64,000 bases of DNA from Pseudevernia furfuracea (Eukaryota > Ascomycota > Lecanoromycetes > Lecanorales > Parmeliaceae), in contig JAIUPT010000037.1 in the NCBI GenBank assembly GCA_022315425.1, positions 186,001 to 250,000 on the forward strand, given 5' to 3'. A program made the translations under genes and the position numbers. The first letter of the stretch is position 1. Each line of letters starts with the position of its first letter. Below, piece by piece: positions 34,301 through 43,165 of the stretch. The notes beneath the pieces were generated by a model that was given only the letters and a program-made list of their open reading frames with translations, was not told the origin of the DNA and did no database searches.

Positions 34301-34618
34301 GCGCTTGTGATTAGATGAAGAGGAAGAGGGTCTTCTTTTCTCGTCGTTGGCTTTTGGTGTAGCTTTGAATGCAGCTGCTAATGACCTTGAGTTGAACGCC
34401 GTCTGTCTAGGCTTTGCACGCACATCTTGAGGTGTTGGGCTCTTCGGTGGGCTAGGACTAGGAATGTATGAAGTGTTGAGGCTGTCCGTGAGAAAGTCGG
34501 GCGGCTGTTGCATCGAACGATTGGGTCTGCGTTGTGCAAATAAAGGCTGTTCGCGTTTCAAGCTGTTAATGGGAGGTTTCCTCTTCTTGTTTGGACTCTC
34601 TGAATCATTGGGTGCCAT
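31400..34618 (-). CDS. Large mostly disordered protein with C-terminal membrane segments; unknown function
   Basis: A single open frame of 1072 residues. I do not recognise the family. The first about 900 residues are low-complexity, rich in Ser, Pro, Arg and Lys, with several conserved-looking islands: SLNTSYIPSPSPPKSP near residue 50, DLQRLQGALNGEKKAF near 290, and PKAWGRKAKPGKDWLSRI near 350. A paired motif KTPVITGAWVD / KTPLVTGAWID occurs near 650-690. Toward the C-terminus there are leucine-rich heptads (DLQSYTHLLSRLTNLAPSL), a Cys-rich knuckle (CQRCGCPG near 916) and hydrophobic segments at about 947-965 and 1003-1038. The N-terminus has a basic NKKRK cluster. This layout could suit a nuclear-envelope or spindle-pole-body anchored protein, but that is a guess. 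The unusual end with membrane helices argues against a soluble regulator. Confidence 0.8.
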   Translation of the reverse strand: MAPNDSESPNKKRKPPINSLKREQPLFAQRRPNRSMQQPPDFLTDSLNTSYIPSPSPPKSPTPQDVRAKPRQTAFNSRSLAAAFKATPKANDEKRRPSSSSSNHKRSPQSLKPRPTQSTPRAKPKSPSKPARSPVRARTPSPLRGRALSITSPATSESSPPRGYAEAYQRIVEEENLAQEDSVEDMEDITGYDFNEQERSQDLDPTRLRRIQHSASPVSLRASRKASPRGAIGEGAQDEVDNKENIGHDSDGESSASYMENITDTSMDSGSSQYAKDLQRLQGALNGEKKAFSKARVGDRVGLTIDNLQRKESNDSLGSAFSAGSLSNRGSDPSVNVPKAWGRKAKPGKDWLSRINSRSGKLTGDVPKRHSSGDQIIAENQKREWAEPIDEWIATAAEVPLPSVEGSPQAASSSQGSTPTAAVQRSTSLNRRRQWEVNDDDFTGQSFQVSDSPPIRIRSGMLDLIREREIESVEKRAVTTSRLGELRKTSFTQSPRRRIGFEEAQGTDSDGPSEVSLQRQASGKSTLRSEQPDPDQDKIPEPTPDGTGEAIPDTPIVIYRANSNGIVSSSEENAKQPESKTQKSRRPSHERKDSHDLLKRLAKATSESPSPAKQSDEPGQSPNQEGQDSVQQTPQNPKPTSNLKTPVITGAWVDQTMEDTPEVSRADVNIKTPLVTGAWIDTPLPTGGRGPPMPTPSDAQDEKELGNGKLGAAELIHKLSPNTISARPKLQNQAPLKYSGPPLAKSALQEIINDARAPKEEKNAKKASSGSESEEDPTLHLGDSTIQSLEELIANDEDFSALLAPTPPSPETAPSSSEPSPSSQAVTTISGSSGLSDLQSYTHLLSRLTNLAPSLRASKRQIASLERTISTSPSTHQTQITTEHDDQGECTEAGEFHDFIWPCQRCGCPGRMEPDFQPLLDLRDHITSLTIPIPLLWRWRRDDWRPRLTWLGVFTLLAWSLYWGEMWARARFCHPIYARSMVGYGVDINAPRPPFVLAKVAYKYTVVGTVVAPLYHLARVMVKLGASLVGYLVGFVMAGDDGVTMRQPVSRDQRIPRPEWGPDLRMMDDEYL

Positions 34619-35502
34619 CGCGTAGAAGGGGACAGCTAATTATACAGGATATGTGCATGAGAAAGCAATGCATTGGCGAATGAGATGGAAGAATATGGTC
34701 ATGATATCAACACAGCGATCGATCTTACAGGGGTGCGAGGACAGCCACTCGTTTGGGGTTTCCATTCTGCTTACTAAGCGCAGGCTTGGCGTGCGCTGTT
34801 GTAAGGGCGCCTCGGCGCTGATCCTCGTCTTCAACAAGCAATCGTTGCGCCCACGTGACTACAGTAGTACATATTAAGGACACCAATTGACATTTGCACG
34901 AGTGGGAATTTAGATGGTTTAATCGTGTCCTCCCTCTAGCAAGTGCGGAACTTTCTAGACCCAACGACACACGAGACATACTACTCGTACGATCCAAAAG
35001 TGAGCTACTTGATAGAGCGAAGACATTAATAGATCAAACCGACATCCGACTAAAGTGGAAAGATCTATTGGTGTCCTCGCTCTGTCAAGTAGCTCACTTC
35101 TGGATCGTACGAGTACGAGTAGTTTCCTCGTCTTTGAGAAGTACTCTAGACCGCAAGCTGCTGGTCACCTCTTTTGAACAGCAGTATTCTGAGCTTTTGT
35201 GGGAAATGAACGGGCTCGACTGCCTTTTCAGAACTGGGCTAGAAGAACTTAAAGCTGAAGGCTCCGAGAATCGCGCTGGTGCTCACGTCTTAAGAGAGAA
35301 GGGTACTTGTGGTTGGGATTGGTTGCTGATTATATGCTTGCAGTTAGAAATTTCACTAGTAGGATGGTTGCTACTGCTGCCATCGTGTGCCATGCTTTGG
35401 CGATTCCCTTCGTTGAGCAAGTCATCTGGAAATTCCTCCTTCAATCTGCCTTTATCTCGAAACCCTGTTCAGAGCAACAGAGTCCTCGCCAACCTTCCCC
35501 AG
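34619..35502. other. Intergenic with an inverted-repeat cluster
   Basis: Promoter of the large protein gene and 3' flank of the next gene. A plus-strand open frame (34894-35763) runs through it, but its first 80 codons are only the arms of a hairpin and its end overlaps the antisense coding gene. I do not accept it. The repeat cluster is at about 34925-35155. Confidence 0.5.
34981..35122. repeat. Imperfect inverted repeat (hairpin), arms of about 55-60 bp
   Basis: Arm 34981-35035 is the reverse complement of 35062-35122 except for a short insertion (about 6 bp) and several differences, almost all A/G or C/T transitions. The 26-bp loop is 35036-35061. Related direct copies of the right arm are visible at 34925-34975 and, weaker, at 35122-35155. 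Confidence 0.8.
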
Positions 35503-36441
35503 TCATCTCTCAACGTCATTCACCGCAGCATCAAAAAGCGGAGATTCCATCGGAAGCAATTTTCTCTTAGCATGCTCATGCATCTCAAGCACCGCACCCG
35601 GAGCGCTCCTGGCTATCCTTTTGCTCAGGACCTCAACGAGGTTTGCCGCTGCCTTGAGTTGCTTCGGCAGCCTTCCGTGGCGACCACGTCTGCAGCTTTC
35701 CGTGTGATTTCTAGGTCGACTGTAGTCCAAGTCAAAGCTGACCTGTTGCAGCGACGCCGGTAGTTGCGAGCACGTCGTCTTCCAGCCATCCCACCTGCCT
35801 ATGAGCAGGTCGGGACAACGACAGCCGCAAGGGACCCAAATGCTAATGATGATGCGCCGTGCCTTTGTCAGGTGAAAGTCTGACAACTGGTCAAGGAACA
35901 TTTGGAGTCTTGCGGAGCTTTCGAATTTGAAGATAGTGTTGAAGAGGAAGCAGTCGTCAAACTCAAGTCCCAATGTCGGTGACGATAGCCGGAGAGGGAT
36001 TGGTATAGACAACTCATGGGGCGGGCACTCAGCAGGGCGGTAATCGATGGTCTGGTATATTCGGCAGTAGGAGGCAAGATCAAAAATGTCATGAGCTCGC
36101 ATTGTAGACGAGAAGGTTTGAGCCATGTAACACAAAGGCCAATCATTGGTCCAATCAAAATATGCATGATATAACGCCTTGAATACCTGCTGGCGTATTT
36201 CGCACGGGAGGTACACCAGAGTCCCGAGCTCAGTACCTAGTTTGTCATTCCGCTCCCGAGATTTGGTGAACCAAGCCCATCGCTTCTGAGTCTGATCGAT
36301 AGCGAGTCCGAAAAGATTTGGAGAGACGTCTCGTCGCTTGAACGGTAGAGTGACAGCAAGCAGGAGCTCTAGGCGCTGGCGCTTCTGAAGTTGATCGATC
36401 TCTGTAGCAGCCCGGCACGAAGACACATCTGTTTGGGCCAT
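35503..36441 (-). CDS. F-box-like hypothetical protein (312 residues)
   Basis: Minus-strand frame. I use the second Met (MAQTDVSSCRAAT) because the 36 upstream residues look like translated leader. Earlier start 36549 is possible. Residues about 70-90 contain LGTLVYLPCEIRQQVFKALYHA, resembling the F-box-like LPxEIRxxI helix common in large fungal families of single-domain proteins. The rest, with a CGCRCPDLLIGRW cluster and a His/Arg-rich end, is not recognised. If a true F-box, it would recruit Skp1 in SCF ubiquitin ligases. Such orphan family members often have other or no known roles. No signal or membrane segment is present. Codon use is close to that of its neighbours. Confidence 0.65.
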   Translation of the reverse strand: MAQTDVSSCRAATEIDQLQKRQRLELLLAVTLPFKRRDVSPNLFGLAIDQTQKRWAWFTKSRERNDKLGTELGTLVYLPCEIRQQVFKALYHAYFDWTNDWPLCYMAQTFSSTMRAHDIFDLASYCRIYQTIDYRPAECPPHELSIPIPLRLSSPTLGLEFDDCFLFNTIFKFESSARLQMFLDQLSDFHLTKARRIIISIWVPCGCRCPDLLIGRWDGWKTTCSQLPASLQQVSFDLDYSRPRNHTESCRRGRHGRLPKQLKAAANLVEVLSKRIARSAPGAVLEMHEHAKRKLLPMESPLFDAAVNDVER

Positions 36442-37216
36442 GGCTCGAGAGACGATGGCAGCAGGAAAGAATGGCTGAACAAAAGCTGATTGGAGATAAC
36501 GGTTTCGGATATGTAACTTAATGCACGAGGTATGTTTGGGTGATGTCAAATTTGATGTCCGTCAAAATTCGCCCTGAGACATCAATCTCGTGATATCATC
36601 ATTGCAAAATTATGACTCACAGAGACAGAAAGCCCGATGTGACTCAGCCTTGAGTGGACGATGGTTCCTTCTAACCGAGATGCCCTCACGCCCGAGCGAA
36701 GATCAAAGATGAGTGCTATCCGAGTTGAAGTCTGAAGTCATTTGTAGAGGTTCAAGTTCGCGATTCAATGTATAATTGAATTCGCTTCTGCATTCTATTT
36801 TCTGATAGTATATTCGTTTTCGTCTTCGTTCTAGTGTCTCTGCCCATGCAATACATATAATAAGACAAAGCGCTTCTAACAGAAATAGGACGGGTTCTGC
36901 TAACCGTTACGACTAAACCAAAAGGTGATCGCTGAAGATCAGTCACTAAATGGACTGATAACATCAGTTGTAGACTCCGCTCGCCCATCTCTAACAACGA
37001 AGGCCTCGCAAAAATCGAGTAGTGGACCTCAAGGCCAATTAGTACCTTATGTCGAGGGCCATATAAATTGGACGAATACTCACTCGTTCTTTGAGCTCTC
37101 ATGTACGACACTGATATTTTCAATGCCTGTCCGGATACCTAGTCTCTCCAGTGGTAGCCCTCCAGCCAGGAGTCTCGATAACCGGCCATTGGACGCCCAC
37201 CATCCCCTCCCCTCCA
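36442..37216. other. Intergenic, no gene seen
   Basis: Promoter of the F-box-like gene and 3' flank of the oxidase gene. An AT-richer strip (36740-36900) is present. No repeats or open frames of note. Confidence 0.45.
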
Positions 37217-39021
37217 TCAAAGCTTACTCCTACCTCCTCCTCCTCCATCCCATTTCCCATCACCCTTCGCCCACTCCTCCTCCAACATCATATCCCTACG
37301 CCCCATCCGACTCCCGTCCTCACATCCCCTAAAGGGCAGCACCTTCTCCCCCGGCCACCTCCACAGCCCCGCCAACTCCTCCTCCAACATCCCCTCAACA
37401 GCAGCAACGATCTTGTCTCCCAAAACCGGCAGGAACTTGAACCCATGGCCACTACCACCCGTGGCGAGAAAAAGACCCTCGTATTGCGGATGGTAATCGA
37501 TGAGGAAATCCCCAGTCGGTGTATCCGTGTACCAGCAAATCCTCGTGCTGCTGAAAGGGCGATCACCGAGGAAAGGAATCGTCTTCTGCAAAAAAGACCG
37601 ACATGCTTCCTCCCCCTCTGCCGGTATCGGCGAAAACACCTTCGCAGGCAAGCTGGTCACGATATCTTCCCCCTCCGGCGCCACGGTCGTCGGGTTCGCA
37701 TATCCAAATGCATGTCTCCCAACCTTAAGCAGCCAATCCCTCGTCCTCCTGTCCCGAGCAGGCGGTACAGCAGACGTTGTGTCTACAGGCGGGATAGCAA
37801 ACATGCCTGTACTGAGATTCAGCACGACGGGCATATTTTTCAGCCTCTCCTTCTCCTCCTCGGTGATGGAAACATAAGCCAGCACCTGCCCTCTCGCCTC
37901 GGCTCTCCCTCTCAAATCAACCAAAGCGCCGCTCCAAGCCCCCGCGGCCACGATCGTAAGCCCCGCTCGGATTTCCTCCCCGTCATCCAAAACCGCGCCA
38001 ACGACCCTCCTCCCCTTCTCCTTCCCACCGCCCCCTTCAAAAACCAACATCCTGGCCCTTGCCCTCCTAAAAACCACCCCGCCCCCCCTCTCCCTCGCCC
38101 TCTCCACCACCATACCCATACACCCCTCCATACCCCTCCCCGCGTCCGCCCACCCGCTCCCCCAATTCACATACCCCATCTCCCCGCCCTCCCCCCCCGT
38201 CCCCAACACCCTCCTCACCTCCTCCCTCCCCCCCAACCCTTCAACCCTATACCCCACTTCGCGATCCCCCACGTCAGCACAATCCCTCTCAAGGCACGGA
38301 CAAGACACCACACCATCCCCCGCGAGAACGAAAAGAGGGAAGCCCGGCCAGGGACAGACAACCCTTGACCCCCCCCCCTCCCCGGCGCACGGACGAAACG
38401 AAACGAAACGAAAAACGAAACGGGGGCAAAAAAAAACGTTCACTCACAAGCCCTCGCGTTCCCGGCCGCCCTCGTCACGTACTCGCTCCCGCCCCGCTCC
38501 GCGCTCAACACCACCCCGCTCTCCCTATACACGCCTTCCCGCCCGGCGTAGCCTCCCCTCCACTCGTGCTGCGCGCGCGCGGCGAGGCGGGCGTAGGCGG
38601 GGAGGGCGTAATCCGGGCGGATGATGCGGGAGGAGTCGACGGAGGCGGCGTGGGGGTTTTGGTTTTGGCCCCGTGGCGGTGGGGGGACGGGGGCGGCGGA
38701 AGGGGACGCGGGGGGTGGTGGTGGGGGTGGAGGAGAAGAAGGAGAAGAAGGAGAAGAAAAAGAGGAAGGAGAAGAAGGAGAAGAAGAAGGAGGAGAAGAA
38801 GAAGGAGAAGAAGGAGAAGAAGAAGGAGGAGAAGAAGAAGGAGAAGAAGAAGAAGTGGTGTCGGTGTCGGTGTCGGTGGGGGAGAAGTCGAGAGCGTGGG
38901 GGAGGTAGGGGTCGAGGAGGGTGATGGTCGTGTCGGTGTGGCGCGGGGAGGTGAGGAGGGAGAGGGTCGTCGATACTGTTTGTGTGTGTTATGTTATGTG
39001 ATGTTATGTTATGTTATGTGA

Positions 39022-39057
<36 letters not shown>

Positions 39058-39395
39058 TAGGGACGAGGTAGGTTGGTACGGTTGGGTGGGAAGGGAGGTA
39101 GGTAGGTGGGATAGGGACAGGGATAGGGACAGGGATAGGGATAGGGATAGGGATAATGATAGGGATAGGGAAGGGAGGTAGGTAGGTGGGATAGGGATAT
39201 AGGGATAGGGATAGGGATAGGGATAGGGATAGGGATAGGGATAGGGATAGGGATAGGGATAGGGATAGCGATAGCGAGGATGTATGTATGTATGTATGTA
39301 TGTTGTCACTTACGGCCAAAGACGCCGGCGCCTATGATGAGGATTGAGGTTATTGGAGGAGGAGGATCGGGTACGGGGGCAGCGGGGGTGGCCAT
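37217..39395 (-). CDS. Peroxisomal FAD-dependent amine oxidase (sarcosine/saccharopine/fructosyl-amine oxidase type)
   Basis: Three exons on the minus strand: 39395-39314, 38975-38448 and 38256-37217, giving 549 residues. The FAD-binding GAGVFG (22-27) is at the end of exon 1. Exon 2 carries the second strand (TITLLDPYLP) and then, after a long Ser/Pro/Thr tract, SRIIRPDY and YRESGVVL. Exon 3 has GYVNWGSGWADAG, GLTIVAAGAWS, and the C-terminal TGDFLIDYHPQYEGLFLATGGSGHGFKFLPVLG typical of the family. The product ends in SKL, a type 1 peroxisomal signal. Enzymes of this group oxidise secondary amines, releasing peroxide, which suits peroxisomes. The substrate is uncertain. The exon 3 acceptor at 38257-38258 is preferred because it joins NARA to LGYRVEG in frame after a GCTGAC branch site. 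Met at 39395 is chosen, but in-frame Mets at 39476 and 39491 exist upstream. Confidence 0.85.
38715..38880. repeat. GAA/GGA/GTC triplet microsatellite inside the oxidase exon 2
   Basis: Imperfect AAGAAGGAG units (about 38730-38855), then GTGTCG units, lie in coding phase. On the minus strand they give a DT repeat followed by an SSSP-type tract and a Pro run. Confidence 0.9.
38976..39313 (-). repeat. Oxidase intron 1 built of microsatellites, including a TAGGGA hexamer array
   Basis: The intron is 338 bp, against 47-190 bp for the other introns placed in this window. On the plus strand it holds ATGTT (38989-39016), GT (39018-39056), GGTAG units, GGGATAGGGACA units (39109-39140) and a nearly uninterrupted GGGATA/TAGGGA array (39188-39267), ending with ATGT units (39280-39302). 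The splice ends GTAAGT and AACAG are intact. Confidence 0.85.
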
Positions 39396-40199
39396 GTTAT
39401 GGATGAGGGGGGTGGTAGTGCATGAGGGTGGAGGAGATGGAGGGGGGAAGGGACGAGCAATAGGTTTTGAGCTCATGAGTAGTAGATTCACACATTGTTG
39501 GGAACCATCGGGGGATGGAAGTCGGGCAAGGCCAAATATGCGCCGACTCTGTTGTATATGAGCTACGATAATAGGTCACATGCAGGGTTACTTGGTGAAA
39601 TAGATTTTGTATTCCATGTTATCAAGTTTGTATCTGGTCATCAGCGCACCTAGATCATAAACTGCCTGCCGAAGCTAGACATAGAATTTGGCAAGCATTG
39701 TGCGAGCAGACTCGTAATAATATGAGTCCTCCAGCACGCGTGATCAAAGATCATCCCCTCCTTCATACTTCCTGCCTCTCAATCTGATATTCGCTCTCAC
39801 TGAGCAACTGGAGAATAGGACATCTGCTCTTTCTCGCAGATCGCACGTCGGCGGTATCCACCGACCAGCGCACAGAACCGCCGTGCGACTTTCTAATAAT
39901 GTATGTTCGGGTAAATAATGCAACACTCATTGATTAGAGACTCTCTGGAACCTCGTGACCGAACTCCTTTTTTGTATGCATTTGTGGTTGTGAAAGGTTG
40001 GATTGTAGAGAGCAGTGCAACGAGCAGACACTGTGAAGGTAAGCTCGTGCATGCAATCGACGGTGTTGAAATGAACGGTCGTAAAGCTGAAGCCGTGTGA
40101 AAATTGGAATAAGGTGTATAGTACAGGCGAATGTGGGTTGTAGGGCTTGGTAGTACAGAACGATCGACCACAGTGGTGGATGCTTCCAAGGCAATTGGA
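39396..40199. other. Intergenic, no gene seen
   Basis: Promoter of the oxidase gene and 3' flank of the TBP gene. Slightly AT-rich. Only short open frames. Confidence 0.45.
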
Positions 40200-41290
40200 T
40201 TAGACCTTACGGAAATCTACGTCTGTCAGCTTAGATGATGCATGAAATCAACTTTAATGCATACCATTCAGCACAGGGTAGATCATCTCGAACGCCTGGT
40301 AAATCTCCTCTCGCACTTTCGCACCAGTCAAGACGATCTTGCCGCTGACGAAGATGAGAAGCACAATCTTCGGCTTGATCATGCGATAGATCTGGAAGAA
40401 GCACAGTAAGCATTTGCAGTGTAACACAGAAGCAACATGTAGAGGCAACGCTCAAGAGACTTACGAGACCAGGAAAGAGCTCAGGCTCGTACGAGCTGAA
40501 GTGGTGATGACGAGACGCAAGGCCTTCAAGACGAATTGGAAACTTGATATCGCAAGAGCCGACGATGTTCTGGATCTTGAAATCCGTGAACTTAGCGTTA
40601 AAGCCGAGCTTCTGGATGATTCGTGCGTATTTGCGCGACGCCAAGCGAGAGTCTTGGAGGTAGGCGTCAGTAAGCATGATGCACAACACGTGGCATTGGA
40701 AGGACCTACCGTCCTCAGATTTGGCACCAGTAACTACCATCTTGCCGGAAGCGAAGATTAATGCGGTAGTCTTGGGCTCGCGGATACGCATGATAACAGC
40801 GGCGAAACGCTTTGGATTGTATTCCGCATTCCTCGCGTGAAGCGCAATAGTCTTCAGATCGAGACGGCAATCGAGGTTGACCGTCGCAACGATGTTTCTT
40901 CAAATATGCCATTAAGCCTCAAGATCAACAAGAGGCATAACAAGGCGTATACTCACTGCAAGGTAGGTACTGCGACAAAGTTAGTCATGGGTGATAAAGC
41001 ATAGTCTAGAAGACGAGGAGCTCACCTAATCCACTAACACCTTGTCCAGCACCAGGGGTCGCAGCAGGAGTTGTGGGAGTCACCCCATTGCCGTTGGATG
41101 AGGCATCCACTCCTTTTTGTGGCTGCTGACCGCTTTGGTATGCACCGCTCGTGCCGTTCGCCTGGGAGTTACCATCTTTTTCAGAGGGTGGCGTCAACTC
41201 TCCAGCTCCGCCTGGGAAGGACAAGGAGGCCGGCGAGGTGAAGGCTGTAGCCTGCTGTGCGGTGGACGGGTGTGTAGTGAGGGTTTCCAT
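40200..41290 (-). CDS. TATA-binding protein (TBP), with a 13-nt exon
   Basis: Six exons on the minus strand: 41290-41026, 40969-40957, 40897-40710, 40652-40465, 40391-40265 and 40222-40200, giving 267 residues. All introns are GT-AG. Residues about 1-88 are a Thr/Ser/Gly/Gln-rich N-terminus. The saddle follows with its two direct repeats: [46 protein letters not shown] / TALIFASGKMVVTGAK and KIQNIVGSCDIKFPIRLEGLA / IVLLIFVSGKIVLTGAKVREEIYQAFE. It ends with the universal DFRKV. TBP nucleates transcription complexes of all three nuclear RNA polymerases. The second exon contributes only VPTL plus part of the flanking codons. It is required to keep the highly conserved [11 protein letters not shown] sequence intact. 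The last exon is 23 nt. Confidence 0.97.
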
Positions 41291-43165
41291 ACTTGCTGTC
41301 AAGTAACCTGTGATGAGGTGGTATCGCGAGGCAAGATCGGTGATGACAAGTGAGCGTTGTAGAGTCGGCAGTCTGTGTCGCGCAAGGTCAGAATGAATGT
41401 TATCCTTGAAATGGGAGGTGGAAAGACGGTAAATCGAGGTTCGAGCCACGAAGAGGAGAGGGCGGAAGAAAGTTGATGGTCGGTGGAGTTGAGTGTGATG
41501 TGAAGATTCGTACCGTGTGTGAGAGATGAACAAGCAAATGTCTCCCCTACAGCCGCTGCTCGACTTGACACTCCTTGTCCTTCAACACTTTCGCATGTAT
41601 GACTCCGATCAACCCAGTCGCAAAGTTGGATGTTGACGAGTTGCCGATTGGTCGAGATGAGTTTGTGATTGAGGAGGTGAAGTGTTTGAGGTTAGAGGTA
41701 AGGTGAAGGTGGAAAGTCGCTAAGTCAGATCGGAAAGAGGGGCAGGGTCTCGTCTGAGAGTGGGGGAAAGAGCACGTGAGAGAAGTGCCTTTCAAGTGTA
41801 TTAAATTAGAATCTGCGAAACGGGTATCTTTCTATCTAATGTGGTGAAGATGATGATGATGATGATAATATTGAAGGTGGAGGTAAAAGTGGGAGGCGGA
41901 GGTTATGCGGAGTCGAGTGGAGTGGAGTGGAGTGGACGGAAAAGAGAGGTCAAGGACTGCAACTCTGGAGGATCAGTAAGCGAGAATTTTTCCAAAATTT
42001 GAGGGTGGGAATGAGCGCGTATTTATACTCACATCCAGCGGGCCAGGCTGCCACTTGCTGCTTTGTGAAAGTGGATTAATGCTCCCCTTTATCCCTGCAC
42101 ATCCACCCGATCGGACCCTGAAAACAAAAAGGGGGCGGGGCAAGCCAATCAACGAGCTCCGTTTGCGGCCTATCGCGCGAAAATCGTTTCATGCTAATGC
42201 CAAAACTTGCTGCTTTAAGCGCCATTTTTCTGCTTGGTATTTCGCGCAAAGCATTCTTTCTTCTTGCATTGCTTTCGAGGCTGAGCATTCTTTGTGCTGC
42301 TTGGTATTGCATGTGAAAGAGACTGTGTCTCCCTATCATTCTGATGATGATGATGATGGAGGATGATCTTTAAGTAGGTCAGAGATGCCTTCCTTGACGC
42401 CAAGGACTACGCAATTTGCTGAAGTCAAAGCACGAGGCAAGCCTTAGGGTGTCGCATGGCGGATGGGCGACACGGAACACACTGGAGCTGCTGGACAAGG
42501 CTATCGCCACCAATGCACAGCCTTTTAGAAAGAATTTACGGAGTATGATAAAGGGAATTTGATACGTGTATGGAGTGACCCCCTTTTTTGATACATTGAC
42601 CCCCCCACCTTCAACATCCGGGTACAATTTCCGAGTACGATGGGTGTCAGACCCGACACACAAGCCCCCCAAAACTGTGTCCTGCCCAATTCAACCCTTG
42701 CCCACATTTCACCTTACTCGTTTGCCCTCGACAGAGCTAGTCTGTTCCAATTCCAGCGCATCGGAAGAGTGTAGGAGCGAGCATGTACAGGGGGGACTTC
42801 TTGAAGGGAGGGAACATCCTGTTCATGAGTGCCTTCACGCACTCTGTAGGTGGCAAGACCACCGTCTTTCAAGCACCCAAAAGACTGCCGACCAGCCCGG
42901 AAGTTCGGGGGGGGGGGTCCAAATGTATCAGGTCCCTAATCAAATCTATTATTGAAACCACGCGAGCCTTGTCAGCCATGTGAGTCGTTATCAATGGTTT
43001 GAAACTCGAGGAGACTAGCCGTGAGCGTACTACTAGACATATTATTCAACGGAGCTGTGGATTGTGCACACAAACATGCGTTCATGATGAGTAGCCTTAC
43101 TCTCCACGAGAAGGACCGCGTTTGCAGCCTGATCTCTTCTCTGCCTTCCCGACCTAGAGCGCCCT
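41291..43165. other. 1.9-kb intergenic stretch with a MITE-like element
   Basis: It holds the TBP promoter/leader (41291-42060, with GATGAT repeats at 41848-41868 and GGAGT repeats at 41919-41936), a microsatellite at 42341-42359, and a 340-bp element with terminal inverted repeats at 42590-42929. No gene is supported. Confidence 0.5.
42590..42929. mobile_element. MITE-like element with imperfect terminal inverted repeats (copy A)
   Basis: The left end 42590-42621 reads GATACATTG, a C run, then CATCCGGGTAC. The right end, reverse-complemented from 42929, reads GATACATTTGG, a longer C run, then ACTTCCGGG. No transposase frame lies inside, and no clear target-site duplication is visible. A diverged relative in the other orientation lies at 47589-47850. 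Confidence 0.55.

Noticed and set aside
34894..35763. 289-codon plus-strand open frame
   Set aside because: Its first part is the inverted-repeat cluster and its last part overlaps the F-box-like gene in antisense. No protein features were seen.
37151..38368. 405-codon plus-strand open frame
   Set aside because: It lies antisense to oxidase exon 3 and is Pro/His/Arg-rich, as expected from the complement of a GC-rich coding exon.
38365..39021. Plus-strand open frame with a long Arg/Lys/Glu tract
   Set aside because: It is the antisense of the oxidase exon 2 microsatellite and intron. The minus-strand reading has recognisable domain motifs on both sides.
38976..39313. TAGGGA array considered as a true telomere or contig end
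   Set aside because: It is interrupted, differs by one base from TTAGGG, and lies inside an intron with intact splice sites and coding sequence on both sides.
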